From NCBI GenBank assembly GCA_030612345.1, contig JAUWOB010000022.1, positions 1-9,696 on the forward strand: a stretch of 9,696 bases of DNA, in the 5' to 3' direction. The DNA is from Dehalococcoidia bacterium. Lineage in GTDB: Bacteria; Chloroflexota; Dehalococcoidia; GIF9; AB-539-J10. The notes beneath the pieces are model-generated. The model made no database searches. It saw only the letters and a list, made by a program, of their open reading frames with translations, and was not told the DNA's origin. A program made the translations under genes and the position numbers. Below, piece by piece: positions 1-6,393 of this stretch (the first letter of the stretch is position 1; each line of letters starts with the position of its first letter).

Positions 1-137
1 TATCAGCGGCAGTCATCGGGCCCTGCAAAGGGTCACGCACTGATACGGGTGTTACTCGGCTTTGTGCGTTACCTTTGCTTGAAACCCACAGATGAGTGGG
101 CATAGGCAGCTGTAAAGTGTTTGCCGCCTGAGTACGT

Positions 138-175
138 CTTGTCTTTCCGGTAGTGGTCTCGGAAAGAAAGACAGG
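138..175. repeat. Inverted repeat, 10-pair stem
   Basis: CTTGTCTTTC at 138-147 pairs with GAAAGACAGG at 166-175 (nine Watson-Crick pairs and one G-T), leaving an 18-base loop. An alternative register pairs TTTCCG (144-149) with CGGAAA (160-165), so two mutually exclusive hairpins are possible. No T-tract follows on either strand, so this is not an intrinsic terminator. Confidence 0.5.
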
Positions 176-295
176 GGCGTCCTCTTCCAGGGATTGTGGG
201 TCTGGGGTCGTGCGCCTCCATGGGTCAGAATCAGGACACTCCGGCAAATGCCAGTGGCCTCTCGCCGAAGATGGTCCGGCTTCCTCAGTAACGAT

Positions 296-331
296 ACACG
301 GTTCGATGTCTTCGCTCCCGAAGACACGTGT
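296..331. repeat. Strong interrupted hairpin, 13 pairs
   Basis: The inner stem is eight perfect pairs, TGTCTTCG (307-314) with CGAAGACA (319-326), closed by a four-base loop CTCC (315-318). Outside it, ACACG (296-300) pairs perfectly with CGTGT (327-331), leaving only a six-base bulge, GTTCGA (301-306), on the left side. Neither strand has a run of T after the stem, which argues against a rho-independent terminator. It is the most stable secondary structure seen in the gene-free region. Confidence 0.6.
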
Positions 332-679
332 TCCAGTGGGTGAACTTCAAGCTTTGCGTCTATTCTACCACTGGCTGCCCTCGGAGAGGCTTCTTTCTGT
401 TCCTGAATTCTGGGCAGAGGCCCACTATCGTCTCGTCCTGGACGCTTGCCTCATCTCAGTTTCACGCGCATTATCTAAGGTCCACGGCGATACTCCATAT
501 ATAGAACGAGAGGGAGAAGGGTTAATCGAGGATTTTACATAATGCTCGAGACGCGACTTTCGTGTCTGTGTTCAAACCCGCGCGCCCCTATCTTTTTCAA
601 GCTTTTCCTTTCCCTGTCGCCTTGCCACACTGCAAATAGACTTTAAATCCGTTCTCAATTGGGTTAAACTCTAGCCAGC

Positions 680-3130
680 ATGGCTCAGAAGTACTGTCCC
701 CGGGAAATCGAGAGAAAATGGCAGGACAGGTGGGCGGCTGAGCATCTCTACGAGGTCAGGGATGATGATAGCCGCCCCAAGTTTTATGCCCTGACCATGT
801 TCCCCTACACTTCGGGGGACCTTCACATTGGTCATTGGTACGCGATGGCGCCCTCAGATGTTTATGCCAGATTTAAGCGGATGCAGGGCTACAATACACT
901 TCATCCTATGGGCTTTGATGCCTTTGGGTTACCGGCAGAAAACGCCGCCATCAGTCACGGAATCCACCCTTATCAGTGGACCATGAGGAACATAGAGAAC
1001 ATGCGCCGGCAACTAAAGCGCATAGGGGCCATATATGACTGGAGTCGAGAGGGGGGTACCTGCCTGCCGGATTACTATAAGTGGACCCAGTGGTTTTTTC
1101 TTAAGCTATATCAGGCTGGTCTGGCCTATCGGGCTAAGGCTCCTGTCAACTGGTGTTCTGAATGTCAGACGGTGTTGGCTAATGAGCAGGTGATAGAGGA
1201 TGGTCTCTGTGAAAGGTGCGACACGCCAGTGACAAAGAAAGAGCTGGAGCAATGGTTCTTCAGGATTACCAAGTATGCCGAGGAACTCCTCCGTTATAGC
1301 CGTGTGGACTGGCCAGAACACATAAAGATCATGCAGACAAACTGGATAGGAAAGAGCAAGGGCGCTGAGGTCTCATTCTGGCTGGAGCATGAGGGCGTAG
1401 ATCAGAAAGAGGTAAGGGTGTTTACCACTCGCCCCGACACCATTCTCGGCGTAACCTTCTTCATTTTGGCGCCAGAGCATCCTTTAGTTTGTCAGTTGAC
1501 TGTCCCGGCACGCAAAGCTGAGGTGGACGAATACGTTGCCTGGTGTCGGCGGCAGACCGAGTATGAACGGGTGGCACTAGGCAGGGAGAAGACCGGGGTC
1601 TTTCTGGGAAGCTACGTTGTCAATCCTCTCAGCGGTGAACGCGTGCCCATCTGGATAGCTGATTATGTGCTACCAAGCTATGGCACCGGAGCGATAATGG
1701 GAGTCCCTGCACATGATGGACGTGATCTGGAGTTTGCCAGGAAGTTCAACCTGCCGGTGCGTGTCGTTATCGCTCCTGTGGACTGGTCAGGCCCCGAGCT
1801 GACGGAGGCATATGCCGGGTCAGGTACGATGGTCAACTCCGGCGAGTTTAACGGTCTGCCCAGCGAGCAGGGATCTGAGGCTATCTGTGCACTATTGGAG
1901 GAGAAGGGGTGGGGTAAGCGAGCGGTTACTTACCACCTTCGTGATTGGCTCGTCTCCAGACAGAGGTATTGGGGTGCCCCCATACCCATAATCCATTGCG
2001 ACAAGTGTGGCATGGTGCCTGTGCCTGAGGAGGATCTGCCTGTTCTGCTTCCTGCAGATGCCGAATTCAGACCTACGGGGGAGTCTCCTCTGAAATACTG
2101 CCAGTCATTCGTCAATAGCGCCTGTCCCAGATGTGGCGGATCAGCGCGAAGAGAAACTGACACCATGGACACATTCGTATGTTCTTCATGGTATTTCTTG
2201 AGGTACACCAGCCCAGGGACTAAGGATGCTCCTTTCGATGCCGCGAAAATGAGGTCGTGGTTGCCTGTCGATCTGTACAGCGGGGGTGCTGAGCATGCGG
2301 TTATGCATCTTCTGTATGCTCGTTTCTTCACCAAGGCACTGAGGGACATGGGCCTGGTGGACTTTGATGAGCCGTTTAGTCGTCTAGTCAACCAGGGGAC
2401 GATAATCTACCACAGCGATAAGATGAGCAAATCTAGAGGCAACGTAGTTGCCCCTGACGAATACGTGGCTGAATTAGGTGCTGACGCGGTTCGCGGGTAT
2501 CTCATGTTCATCGGCCCCTGGGAGCTGGGAGGAGAGTGGAACGATAGAGGCATTGTAGGCGTTAGCCGCTGGCTTAATCGGGTGTGGAGCCTCATAACCA
2601 CAGATTATGCTGGCCGTGCTGTCGATCCTGAAGCTGACAAGGAGCTGCTTCACTTACTCCATAAGACAATAAAGAAGGTGACCATCGATCTTGAGAATTT
2701 CCGCTTCAACACCATGCTGGCCAGCCTCATGGAATTCACGAATTATCTGTCTCGAGTCAGGGAGAGGGGGGTGGTAGCGGATCCGTTATGGCACGAGACT
2801 ATTAGATGTCTTCTGCTTCTGATCGCGCCCGCAGCTCCGCATCTTGCTGAGGAGTTGTGGACGACGAGGGGGCATCCCTATAGTATTCACAACCAGCTAT
2901 GGCCTGAGTATGACGAAGAAATGGCCAGCGAGGAAGAGATCACGCTGGCCATTCAGGTGAACGGCAAGCTTCGGGATAAGGTGCTTGTGCCGGCTTCGAT
3001 AAGTGAAACGGAGGCCAAGGATCTGGCCTTGGGAAGAGATCGGGTGAAGGCCTATATTGACGGCAAGAAGCTCAATCGGGTGATCTATGTCCCTAAGCGA
3101 GTGGTGAACATTGTGGTAGCGCCCCTGTGA
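680..3130 (+). CDS. leuS: Leucyl-tRNA synthetase (class I)
   Basis: Cytoplasmic enzyme that charges tRNA-Leu with leucine using ATP. It has 816 residues, in the normal range for bacterial LeuRS, and appears complete. The N-terminal Rossmann catalytic domain carries the HIGH box (HIGH, 49-52) and is interrupted by a zinc-binding insert (C159, C162, C177, C180). The CP1 editing domain follows at roughly 225-415, with the threonine-rich TTRPDT motif (249-254) and GTGAIMGVPAHDGRD (335-349), which hydrolyse mischarged tRNA. A second cysteine quartet (C440, C443, C482, C485) precedes the KMSKS loop (581-585). The helical anticodon-binding domain and the small C-terminal domain complete it. An in-frame TAA at 665-667 rules out a longer protein. 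No good Shine-Dalgarno sequence precedes the ATG, which is odd for such a gene. It is the first gene of a probable operon with proC. Confidence 0.98.
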   Translation: MAQKYCPREIERKWQDRWAAEHLYEVRDDDSRPKFYALTMFPYTSGDLHIGHWYAMAPSDVYARFKRMQGYNTLHPMGFDAFGLPAENAAISHGIHPYQWTMRNIENMRRQLKRIGAIYDWSREGGTCLPDYYKWTQWFFLKLYQAGLAYRAKAPVNWCSECQTVLANEQVIEDGLCERCDTPVTKKELEQWFFRITKYAEELLRYSRVDWPEHIKIMQTNWIGKSKGAEVSFWLEHEGVDQKEVRVFTTRPDTILGVTFFILAPEHPLVCQLTVPARKAEVDEYVAWCRRQTEYERVALGREKTGVFLGSYVVNPLSGERVPIWIADYVLPSYGTGAIMGVPAHDGRDLEFARKFNLPVRVVIAPVDWSGPELTEAYAGSGTMVNSGEFNGLPSEQGSEAICALLEEKGWGKRAVTYHLRDWLVSRQRYWGAPIPIIHCDKCGMVPVPEEDLPVLLPADAEFRPTGESPLKYCQSFVNSACPRCGGSARRETDTMDTFVCSSWYFLRYTSPGTKDAPFDAAKMRSWLPVDLYSGGAEHAVMHLLYARFFTKALRDMGLVDFDEPFSRLVNQGTIIYHSDKMSKSRGNVVAPDEYVAELGADAVRGYLMFIGPWELGGEWNDRGIVGVSRWLNRVWSLITTDYAGRAVDPEADKELLHLLHKTIKKVTIDLENFRFNTMLASLMEFTNYLSRVRERGVVADPLWHETIRCLLLLIAPAAPHLAEELWTTRGHPYSIHNQLWPEYDEEMASEEEITLAIQVNGKLRDKVLVPASISETEAKDLALGRDRVKAYIDGKKLNRVIYVPKRVVNIVVAPL

Positions 3131-3156
3131 TCGGGGTGCTAGAATCGACAAGAGCC

Positions 3157-3163
3157 AAGGAGG
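3157..3163 (+). promoter_or_regulatory. Shine-Dalgarno site of proC
   Basis: AAGGAGG lies five bases before the ATG at 3169. This decides the proC start against the upstream in-frame GTG at 3127, which overlaps the leuS stop codon and would add 14 residues before the conserved MKIAFIGGG beginning. Confidence 0.85.
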
Positions 3164-3168
3164 AAACA

Positions 3169-3960
3169 ATGAAGATAGCATTTATCGGTGGTGGGGCTAT
3201 GGGGGAAGCGATGATCAGAGGTATTTTGGGCAAAGGGGTAGCCGCGCCGAAGGACTTGGTGGTTAGCGACGTCAGCCAGGTGCGGCGCGAATTGTTAAGC
3301 AAGGAATATGGGATTAGGACTCTAGCTGACAACAAAGGGGCTACGAAGGGTGCCGACCTGGTTGTCCTGGCGGTGAAGCCTCAAAACCTGCCTCCGGTAG
3401 CCGAAGAGATAAAGCACCCGCCACCGGAACAGCTAGTGGTGTCCATACTAGCCGGAGGTACTCTATCAAAGCTGTGTCAGGCCCTAGATCACTCCTCCGT
3501 GGTTCGTGCTGCGCCCAATATGCCGGCGCAAATCGGCCAGGGCATAACTGTCTGGACAGCAACCGCTGAGACCAGCGATAGGCAAAGAGAGTTAGCTCGG
3601 AGTATACTGAGTGCCGTGGGTAGAGAGATCTATGTTGCTGAGGAGAAATATCTTGATATGGCCACTGCGCTGGGCGGAAGCGGTCCAGCTTACGTTTTTC
3701 TCTTCATTGAGGCATTCATTGATGCTGGTGTACACATTGGCTTGCCTCGCGATATGGCTCAGGAAGTGGTGATACAGACCATACTGGGCTCTACCTCTAC
3801 TATTGAGAAGATGGGCAAGCATCCTGCTGTTCTAAGAAACATGGTTACGTCGCCAGGGGGGACTACCACCGAGGCTCTGGCTCAGTTGGAGAAGGGCGCG
3901 TTCCGCTCTCTTCTTCTTGAGGCTGTGGCTGCTGCGCATAGTAAGGCTCAGCGCCTCTGA
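3169..3960 (+). CDS. proC: Pyrroline-5-carboxylate reductase
   Basis: Catalyses the last step of proline synthesis, reducing 1-pyrroline-5-carboxylate with NAD(P)H in the cytoplasm. It has 263 residues, typical of the family. The N-terminal Rossmann fold begins with the dinucleotide-binding motif IGGGAMGEAM, followed by the conserved VKPQ and AAPNMPA segments. The C-terminal dimerisation domain has GGSGPAYVFLFIEA and the family signature near the end (NMVTSPGGTTTEAL). The start was chosen from the strong ribosome binding site and from alignment with the usual ProC beginning. It lies 38 bases after leuS and 13 bases before the methyltransferase gene, so co-transcription is likely. No glutamate kinase or gamma-glutamyl phosphate reductase gene (proB, proA) is in the window. 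Confidence 0.97.
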   Translation: MKIAFIGGGAMGEAMIRGILGKGVAAPKDLVVSDVSQVRRELLSKEYGIRTLADNKGATKGADLVVLAVKPQNLPPVAEEIKHPPPEQLVVSILAGGTLSKLCQALDHSSVVRAAPNMPAQIGQGITVWTATAETSDRQRELARSILSAVGREIYVAEEKYLDMATALGGSGPAYVFLFIEAFIDAGVHIGLPRDMAQEVVIQTILGSTSTIEKMGKHPAVLRNMVTSPGGTTTEALAQLEKGAFRSLLLEAVAAAHSKAQRL

Positions 3961-3973
3961 GAGTTGTGTAGAG

Positions 3974-4930
3974 ATGGATTCGTCTTTTGAATACCGTGAT
4001 TGCCCTAGCTGTGGACAGGACGATTTTAAGGTCCTCTTCGAGTCCAATATGAGGCCGTACGATTTCAATGTATCTTACGACTACAAAATGGAAAGATATG
4101 ATTCTCAGGAAGCAGCGGAGGGTTATCTGGTACCCGGCAAGGAATGGGGCAGGCATGTCAAGTGTAAGAACTGCGGCCTAGTTTATATGAATCCGATAGA
4201 GCAAGTACTCAGGACTAACGAGTATTACTCCAAAGCCAAGAATAACCATGCTCCTACCGTACGAGAGAGCTATCTGAGAACTGCTGAATCACAAGTACAC
4301 TTGATTGAGAAATACGCTAAAGGCACGCGCCTCTTGGACATAGGTTGCGCCCAGGGTTTCTTTCTGTCTTGCGCCTCTAAGGCCGGCTATGCAGTCAAGG
4401 GAGTGGAATTATCGCAGGATGCGGCAGAGTACGCGAGAAAGGAATTTGGCCTGGATGTAGAGGTGAAGCCCTTTGAGGAACTGGAGTTTCCTGCGGATCA
4501 TTTTGACATAGTGACATTATGGCAGACTCTTGAACACATGTCGTATCCACTCATGATGCTGGAGGAGGTTCACAGGATACTCAAGCCTGGAGGGCTCGTG
4601 GCAGTATCAACTCCAAACATAGAAGCGATACCGGCCAAAATTCTGGGGAAGAGGTGGTGGGATATAAAGCGGCTTCACGTCAACCAGTTCAGCACGACAA
4701 CTCTTGCCGACATCCTGCGGAACAGCGGATTCAGGGATGTATCACCTGCCTCTTATAGAGGGTTTGTGAGCCTGTCCATATTGGTGACAATGCTGTTAAA
4801 ATACCTTGATATCTATAAAGGATCAACGGCCTTGCTCAACTCCGGCTCGCCCGTGGGCAAGATCATGGACAAGATGATGTTGGCATATCGCTCAAGGATT
4901 AACCACTGTGTGGTTCTCGGCTTCAAGTAG
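3974..4930 (+). CDS. Class I SAM methyltransferase with N-terminal zinc ribbon
   Basis: Predicted to transfer a methyl group from S-adenosylmethionine; the substrate is unknown. It has 318 residues. The N-terminus holds a zinc-ribbon pattern, CPSC (10-13) paired with CKNCG (64-68), followed by the GLVYMNP stretch usual in methyltransferases of this build. The Rossmann methyltransferase core starts near residue 115, with motif I LLDIGCAQG (120-128), the ribose-binding acidic residue E145 (GVELS), the FDIVTLWQTLEHM segment, and LKPGGLVAVSTPN. The C-terminal part (about 215-318) is less conserved and includes a hydrophobic stretch around FVSLSILVTMLL. Related proteins often act in surface-polysaccharide, lipid or secondary-metabolite modification, but nothing here fixes the role. 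The ATG at 3974 is preferred; an upstream start near 3917 would overlap the end of proC. No strong ribosome binding site is visible, so translational coupling to proC is plausible. Base composition looks slightly more AT-rich than leuS. Confidence 0.85.
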   Translation: MDSSFEYRDCPSCGQDDFKVLFESNMRPYDFNVSYDYKMERYDSQEAAEGYLVPGKEWGRHVKCKNCGLVYMNPIEQVLRTNEYYSKAKNNHAPTVRESYLRTAESQVHLIEKYAKGTRLLDIGCAQGFFLSCASKAGYAVKGVELSQDAAEYARKEFGLDVEVKPFEELEFPADHFDIVTLWQTLEHMSYPLMMLEEVHRILKPGGLVAVSTPNIEAIPAKILGKRWWDIKRLHVNQFSTTTLADILRNSGFRDVSPASYRGFVSLSILVTMLLKYLDIYKGSTALLNSGSPVGKIMDKMMLAYRSRINHCVVLGFK

Positions 4931-4953
4931 CTAGGTGAGGTTATTACCAGAGA

Positions 4954-5946
4954 ATGGCGCATATTTCTCTATTGCAGGCGGTTAGACTTGTCAAGAGCGA
5001 GATATACAACCATATCACTGATCGGCCTATGGTAGTCTCTTACGAGGTAACGCTTTCCTGCAACTGCAATTGCCGTCACTGTGATCTGGGAGGGCCGGTG
5101 AAGGATGAGAAGCAAGTCACACCAGAAGAATATAGAGGCCTCACGCGAGACTTGAGGCCGCTGGCAGCGCAGATCTCCGGCGGCGAGCCACTGCTACGCA
5201 AGGACCTGGCAGCCATTGTCAAGGCGATTAGGCAGGCCGGAACGCAGTACGTGATACTTGTCACCAATGGGGTGCTGCTAGATGAGAGCACATATCTACG
5301 GTTGCGCGAAGCTGGGGTGAGTCAGTTTTCGGTATCACTTGATTTCCCCGACGAGCGACATGACGACTTTCGGCGGCATGCAGGTCTATATAGGCGTTTG
5401 GAGCAAAGACTGCCTGGGCTGGCAAAGCTTGGGTTTCGGGATATTATCTTGAACACAGCTATAACTAAAGCCAATCTGACGGAGATATTGCCTCTGGCAA
5501 GAAAGGCCGCTGAGTGGGACGTAGATATATCATATAGTGCCTATACTCCCCTGCGAACCGGGAATGGCGATTATTGCCTCAACAATGAACAGGACTTGAC
5601 AGCCTTAAGGCAGGCCGTTGATGAACTCACGAAGCTTAAGAAGCACGATATTCGTCTGGCTAACCCGGGACTCACGCTCCGGGACACCTTGAGATTCTTC
5701 GAACAAGGATACATGCCGAATTGTAAGGCAGGCATAAGATTTCTTGTTGTAATGCCCGACGGAAGCCTTGTGCCCTGTTCACTGCACCGTGACAAATACA
5801 CTAATCGCAAGCAGATGGTGGAAGAGTTCTCCCGAACCAACCGATGCGGCAGTTGTTACGTTTCTATAAGATCCTACAGCGAGATGTCACTTCTCACCCA
5901 CGCAAAGAATCTCCCTAAGTACGTGAAGCAGATGGTTCTTCACTAG
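4954..5946 (+). CDS. Radical SAM enzyme with shortened SPASM/Twitch-like C-terminus
   Basis: Predicted iron-sulfur enzyme that cleaves S-adenosylmethionine to start radical chemistry; the substrate is unknown. It has 330 residues. The cluster motif is C36-x3-C40-x2-C43 (with an extra C38), and the SAM-binding GGEP motif is at 76-79. The partial TIM barrel runs to about residue 240. The C-terminus has C257-x12-G270-x4-C275 and then C298-x2-C301. This is the first part of a SPASM pattern, but the later CX5CX3C cysteines are missing. I infer one auxiliary [4Fe-4S] cluster instead of the two of full SPASM proteins. The start ATG has a purine-rich stretch (AGGTGAGG, 4933-4940) rather far upstream. 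It follows the methyltransferase gene by 23 bases on the same strand, which suggests a shared pathway. Peptide, lipid or sugar modification are all possible. Confidence 0.85.
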   Translation: MAHISLLQAVRLVKSEIYNHITDRPMVVSYEVTLSCNCNCRHCDLGGPVKDEKQVTPEEYRGLTRDLRPLAAQISGGEPLLRKDLAAIVKAIRQAGTQYVILVTNGVLLDESTYLRLREAGVSQFSVSLDFPDERHDDFRRHAGLYRRLEQRLPGLAKLGFRDIILNTAITKANLTEILPLARKAAEWDVDISYSAYTPLRTGNGDYCLNNEQDLTALRQAVDELTKLKKHDIRLANPGLTLRDTLRFFEQGYMPNCKAGIRFLVVMPDGSLVPCSLHRDKYTNRKQMVEEFSRTNRCGSCYVSIRSYSEMSLLTHAKNLPKYVKQMVLH

Positions 5947-6091
5947 CGGATATTTATTACCCGCTCACCGTAATCGTATCTAATAGTGAGCAGCCCTCAG
6001 GCACAAGACGGTTGATTGGGCCTTGAATACGATCAGGCCGAACTCGTTACTAAGCGAAAATTCCTCACTGGAGTGGTGGTCAAGCCCTGTC
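5947..6091. other. Convergent intergenic gap
   Basis: This stretch separates the 3' ends of the radical SAM gene and the ferredoxin gene, so at least one terminator is expected. Only modest stem-loops are visible: GCTCAC (5963-5968) with GTGAGC (5986-5991), and GGCCT (6019-6023) with AGGCC (6035-6039), the latter extendable across a one-base bulge. Neither is followed by a run of T on either strand. Termination may therefore be factor-dependent or occur elsewhere. Confidence 0.5.
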
Positions 6092-6358
6092 CTAGGTGGT
6101 AGTCGGGGTCTGACCGGGGTGTAGGTTGCGCCACTTCTCTAAGGATTGCTCCCGTGTTTCCTTGTGATCAGGGTCAGGAACGCAGCAATCCACCGGGCAA
6201 ACGTCAGCGCATTTCTGTGTCGCGAACCAGCCGACACACTCGGTGCATTTGTCGGGGTCAATGATGCAAAGCTCCTCTCCCTCCCTTATGGCCTCATTCT
6301 TACATTCTGGTTCACAGGCTCCGCAGCTAATGCACTCGTCAGTGATCTTGTATGCCAT
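6092..6358 (-). CDS. YfhL-type 2[4Fe-4S] ferredoxin
   Basis: Small soluble electron carrier of 88 residues. The first cluster motif is C9-x2-C12-x2-C15-x3-C19. The second is C38-x2-C41-x8-C50-x3-C54-P, with the enlarged spacing between its second and third cysteines that marks the Allochromatium vinosum/YfhL ferredoxin group. In typical clostridial ferredoxins that gap is two residues. Further cysteines are C31, C58 and C59. A charged C-terminal tail of about 28 residues follows, also usual for this group. A strong Shine-Dalgarno site (AAGGAGGT) lies nine bases before the ATG. The gene is the last of the rsmD-coaD-ferredoxin run, 35 bases after coaD. The partner enzymes are unknown; the radical SAM gene next door is a conceivable but unproven client. 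Confidence 0.93.
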   Translation of the reverse strand: MAYKITDECISCGACEPECKNEAIREGEELCIIDPDKCTECVGWFATQKCADVCPVDCCVPDPDHKETREQSLEKWRNLHPGQTPTTT

Positions 6359-6367
6359 CTTTCTATT

Positions 6368-6386
6368 ACCTCCTTAGGTTCTAAGG
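6368..6386 (-). promoter_or_regulatory. Ferredoxin Shine-Dalgarno site overlapped by a hairpin
   Basis: On the minus strand the ribosome binding site AAGGAGGT occupies 6375 down to 6368. A perfect six-pair inverted repeat, CCTTAG-AAC-CTAAGG, occupies 6386 down to 6372, so its right arm covers the AAGG half of the site. Translation of the ferredoxin could be damped by this hairpin. The three-base loop is short, so the effect may be small. The stem also lies just after the coaD stop codon and could influence mRNA decay there. Confidence 0.45.
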
Positions 6387-6393
6387 CCCAATT

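Larger units (their letters stand above)
1..452. ncRNA. Candidate structured RNA or palindromic element (unidentified)
   Basis: A chain of helices fills this stretch. TATCAG (1-6) pairs with CTGATA (40-45), enclosing GGCCCT/AGGGTC (19-24 with 29-34, one G-U pair) capped by a GCAA loop of the GNRA type. CCCAC/GTGGG pairs at 85-89 with 96-100. AGGCAGC/GCCGCCT pairs at 104-110 with 123-129 (one mismatch). A 10-pair stem spans 138-175. A 13-pair interrupted stem spans 296-331. CCAGTGG/CCACTGG (333-339 with 368-374) is immediately followed by CTGCCC/GGGCAG (375-380 with 412-417), and then by GAGGC/GCCTC (417-421 with 448-452). Short helices are expected by chance in any sequence; the 13-pair and 10-pair stems and the abutting perfect stems are less so. 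The strand is unknown and the left part may lie outside the window. No match to a known RNA class was recognised. It could equally be a decayed mobile or palindromic element. Confidence 0.22.
1..679. other. Long gene-free region upstream of leuS
   Basis: No protein-coding gene can be supported here. The longest open frame (153-542, plus strand) starts at GTG, has no ribosome binding site, and its first half has a low-complexity Ser/Gly-rich composition that resembles no family I know. What stands out is a dense series of inverted repeats between 1 and about 452 (described separately). The last 220 bases (about 455-679) are pyrimidine-rich and contain a small hairpin at 549-567 (7 pairs, one G-U) with no T-run after it. 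A poor promoter-like match lies at 622-648 (TTGCCA, then TTTAAAT only about 15 bases later), so the leuS promoter is not clearly located. The T-box signature (AGGGTGG followed by ACCGCG) expected of many leuS leaders is absent. RNase P RNA, tmRNA and SRP RNA signatures were looked for and not seen. Confidence 0.7.

Noticed and set aside
1..105. Possible 3' end of an upstream gene in frame 1 (stop at 103-105)
   Set aside because: Only 34 codons are open, no known C-terminus was recognised, and the same bases form a closed hairpin with a GNRA-type loop.
200..260. TPP-riboswitch-like stretch (CCGGCAAATGCC)
   Set aside because: The essential CTGAGA element is missing and the spacing does not fit.
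225..285. GGCCACTGG on the minus strand, resembling part of the cobalamin riboswitch core
   Set aside because: The rest of the riboswitch, including the B12 box and flanking helices, could not be found, and the orientation points away from leuS with no gene after it in the window.
52..327. 91-codon minus-strand frame
   Set aside because: Proline/arginine-rich composition with no family resemblance and no ribosome binding site; most likely a chance frame.
153..542. 129-codon plus-strand frame starting at GTG
   Set aside because: It has no ribosome binding site and no recognisable domain, its first half is of spurious-looking composition, and it overlaps the strongest hairpins. Its second half looks somewhat more protein-like, so a decayed gene cannot be fully excluded.
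549..567. Hairpin as leuS attenuator or terminator
   Set aside because: No T-run follows directly; the T-rich patch comes only about 25 bases later.
1930..2391. Antisense open frames inside leuS, proC and clpC
   Set aside because: They are shadows of well-supported genes with no ribosome binding sites or conserved domains of their own.
3127..3168. Extended proC start at GTG 3127
   Set aside because: It overlaps the leuS stop codon, and the strong ribosome binding site and family alignment favour ATG 3169.
6019..6039. Stem-loop GGCCT/AGGCC as a bidirectional terminator
   Set aside because: Short stem with no T-run on either side.
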